NCBI GenBank assembly: GCA_002254975.1 | Contig: NJEB01000057.1 | Span: 1 to 5,220, forward strand | DNA length: 5,220 nt | Direction of reading: 5' to 3' | Origin: Candidatus Hecatellales archaeon ex4484_218 | GTDB taxonomy: Archaea > Thermoproteota > Bathyarchaeia > Hecatellales > Hecatellaceae | In this document: in pieces, positions 4,738-5,220 of the stretch | How the letters are laid out: each line of letters opens with the position of its first letter | Position numbering within the stretch: position 1 is the first letter of the stretch | Position numbers and translations under genes: made by a program | The notes under the pieces: model-generated | Database searches by the model: none | What the model saw: only the letters and a program-made list of their open reading frames with translations | What the model was told of the DNA's origin: nothing

Positions 4738-5220
4738 ACATAGAAGGGTGAAGGTCTTCTTCTAAACTCTCTTGTGACCTGTCCAATAGCCTCAGTTTGA
4801 ATCCTATGTAAACTTTCAAGTCTTCTTTTCATTTCTATTATTTCTCTGTTTAATTTTTCAAGGTTTATTTCTAACCCAAGAATTTTTGTTACAACCTTTA
4901 AAACTTCTCTTGCAGCTTCCATGTCAGGATATTCCCCTTTGGTTGCACCAAGCAACCCTACAGACTCAAGATTTCTTTGGTCACCAAGTCCTAAAATAAT
5001 TCCACATGCACCCGTAATTGCACCACTTCGAGTTATGCTAACACCTAAACTTTTTAACTCCTCACCTAAATGAGGTTTGTTAAAAACTCCATAAACCTTA
5101 CCCAATTCTCTCTCAAACGGCGTTTGAAAACCTCCAATAGCAATAATTTTTTCACATCCGTATTTTTGAACAAAATCAAGAACATGTTCAGCAACTTCAT
5201 ATTGACCATAAATTGTTGGT
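4734..5220 (-). CDS. PAC2-family proteasome assembly chaperone homologue (5' end outside window)
   Basis: The minus-strand frame is open from the window edge to the TAG at 4736-4734, giving 161 visible residues, about two thirds of a normal PAC2 protein. From the edge it shows PTIYGQYEVAEHVLDFVQ, then the strand IIAIGGFQT, then KVYGVFNK, GVSITRSGAITGACGIILGLG, SVGLLGATKGEYPDMEAAREVL, ILGLEINLEKL and a long charged tail helix. It ends Phe-Tyr-Val, a HbYX motif like that of the other PAC2 protein in the window (Ile-Tyr-Val). The two share fold landmarks but diverge widely, so they are old paralogues and not a recent duplication. I infer a proteasome 20S partner of the PbaA/PbaB kind. A TTG at 5105 is not the start, because conserved sequence continues upstream. 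The gene converges on nfeD with stop codons overlapping by 3 bases (CTAA at 4734-4737). Confidence 0.88.
   Translation of the reverse strand, partial: PTIYGQYEVAEHVLDFVQKYGCEKIIAIGGFQTPFERELGKVYGVFNKPHLGEELKSLGVSITRSGAITGACGIILGLGDQRNLESVGLLGATKGEYPDMEAAREVLKVVTKILGLEINLEKLNREIIEMKRRLESLHRIQTEAIGQVTREFRRRPSPFYV

Noticed and set aside
4734..5105. TTG at 5105 as the start of the minus-strand PAC2 gene
   Set aside because: The frame stays open to 5220 and the added residues (IYGQYEVAEHVLDFVQ, IIAIGGFQT) are typical PAC2 sequence; the real start is outside the window.
1..5220. CRISPR array, insertion sequence, tRNA or rRNA genes
   Set aside because: No regularly spaced repeats, no transposase-like protein and no tRNA cloverleaf were seen; the tRNA-Leu likeness at 1806-1820 is a guide complement and not a tRNA gene.
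1..5220. The two PAC2 genes as a recent duplication flanking a mobile region
   Set aside because: The proteins share only family landmarks and differ throughout in sequence, and no DNA-level repeat exists between the window ends.

Overview
The window looks like a piece of an AT-rich archaeal chromosome, probably a thermophilic or anaerobic Thermoproteota/Bathyarchaeia-type lineage (the lineage is inference). Supporting signs are two archaeal-type PAC2 proteasome-assembly-chaperone homologues, a stomatin/NfeD membrane-protease pair of the Pyrococcus type, a DUF429 protein, AGA/AGG-rich arginine usage, TATA-like box A elements, GGAG(G)TGA-type ribosome sites and, most tellingly, a box C/D small RNA gene. 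Genes are tightly packed; the longest gap between protein genes is about 180 bases, and most of it is accounted for.

Layout. 1-471 (+) is the C-terminal part of a PAC2 protein ending in a HbYX motif. It is followed within 6 bases by a small heat-shock protein (478-936, +) and within 5 bases more by the decayed remnant of a metallo-beta-lactamase-fold gene (942-1267, +). Converging on this is a minus-strand block: DUF429 nuclease-like protein (1884-2519), box C/D sRNA (1795-1863), then a HIT-family protein (1274-1702) with an altered histidine triad. A 91-base divergent promoter region (2520-2610) separates this from the plus-strand stomatin-like (2611-3396) and NfeD serine protease (3406-4737) operon. 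NfeD converges on a second PAC2 protein (4734-5220, minus, 5' end outside the window), also ending in a HbYX motif; the two stop codons overlap.

Theme. Much of the window concerns protein quality control: two proteasome-associated PAC2 proteins, a holding chaperone, and a membrane protease with its scaffold partner. The item most worth attention is the unannotated minus-strand box C/D sRNA. It has a 7-bp terminal stem closing a textbook kink-turn and a second internal C'/D' kink. Its D guide is complementary over about 15 nt to a canonical tRNA-Leu(CAA) anticodon arm, and the box D plus 5 rule falls on wobble C34. The second guide could not be assigned.
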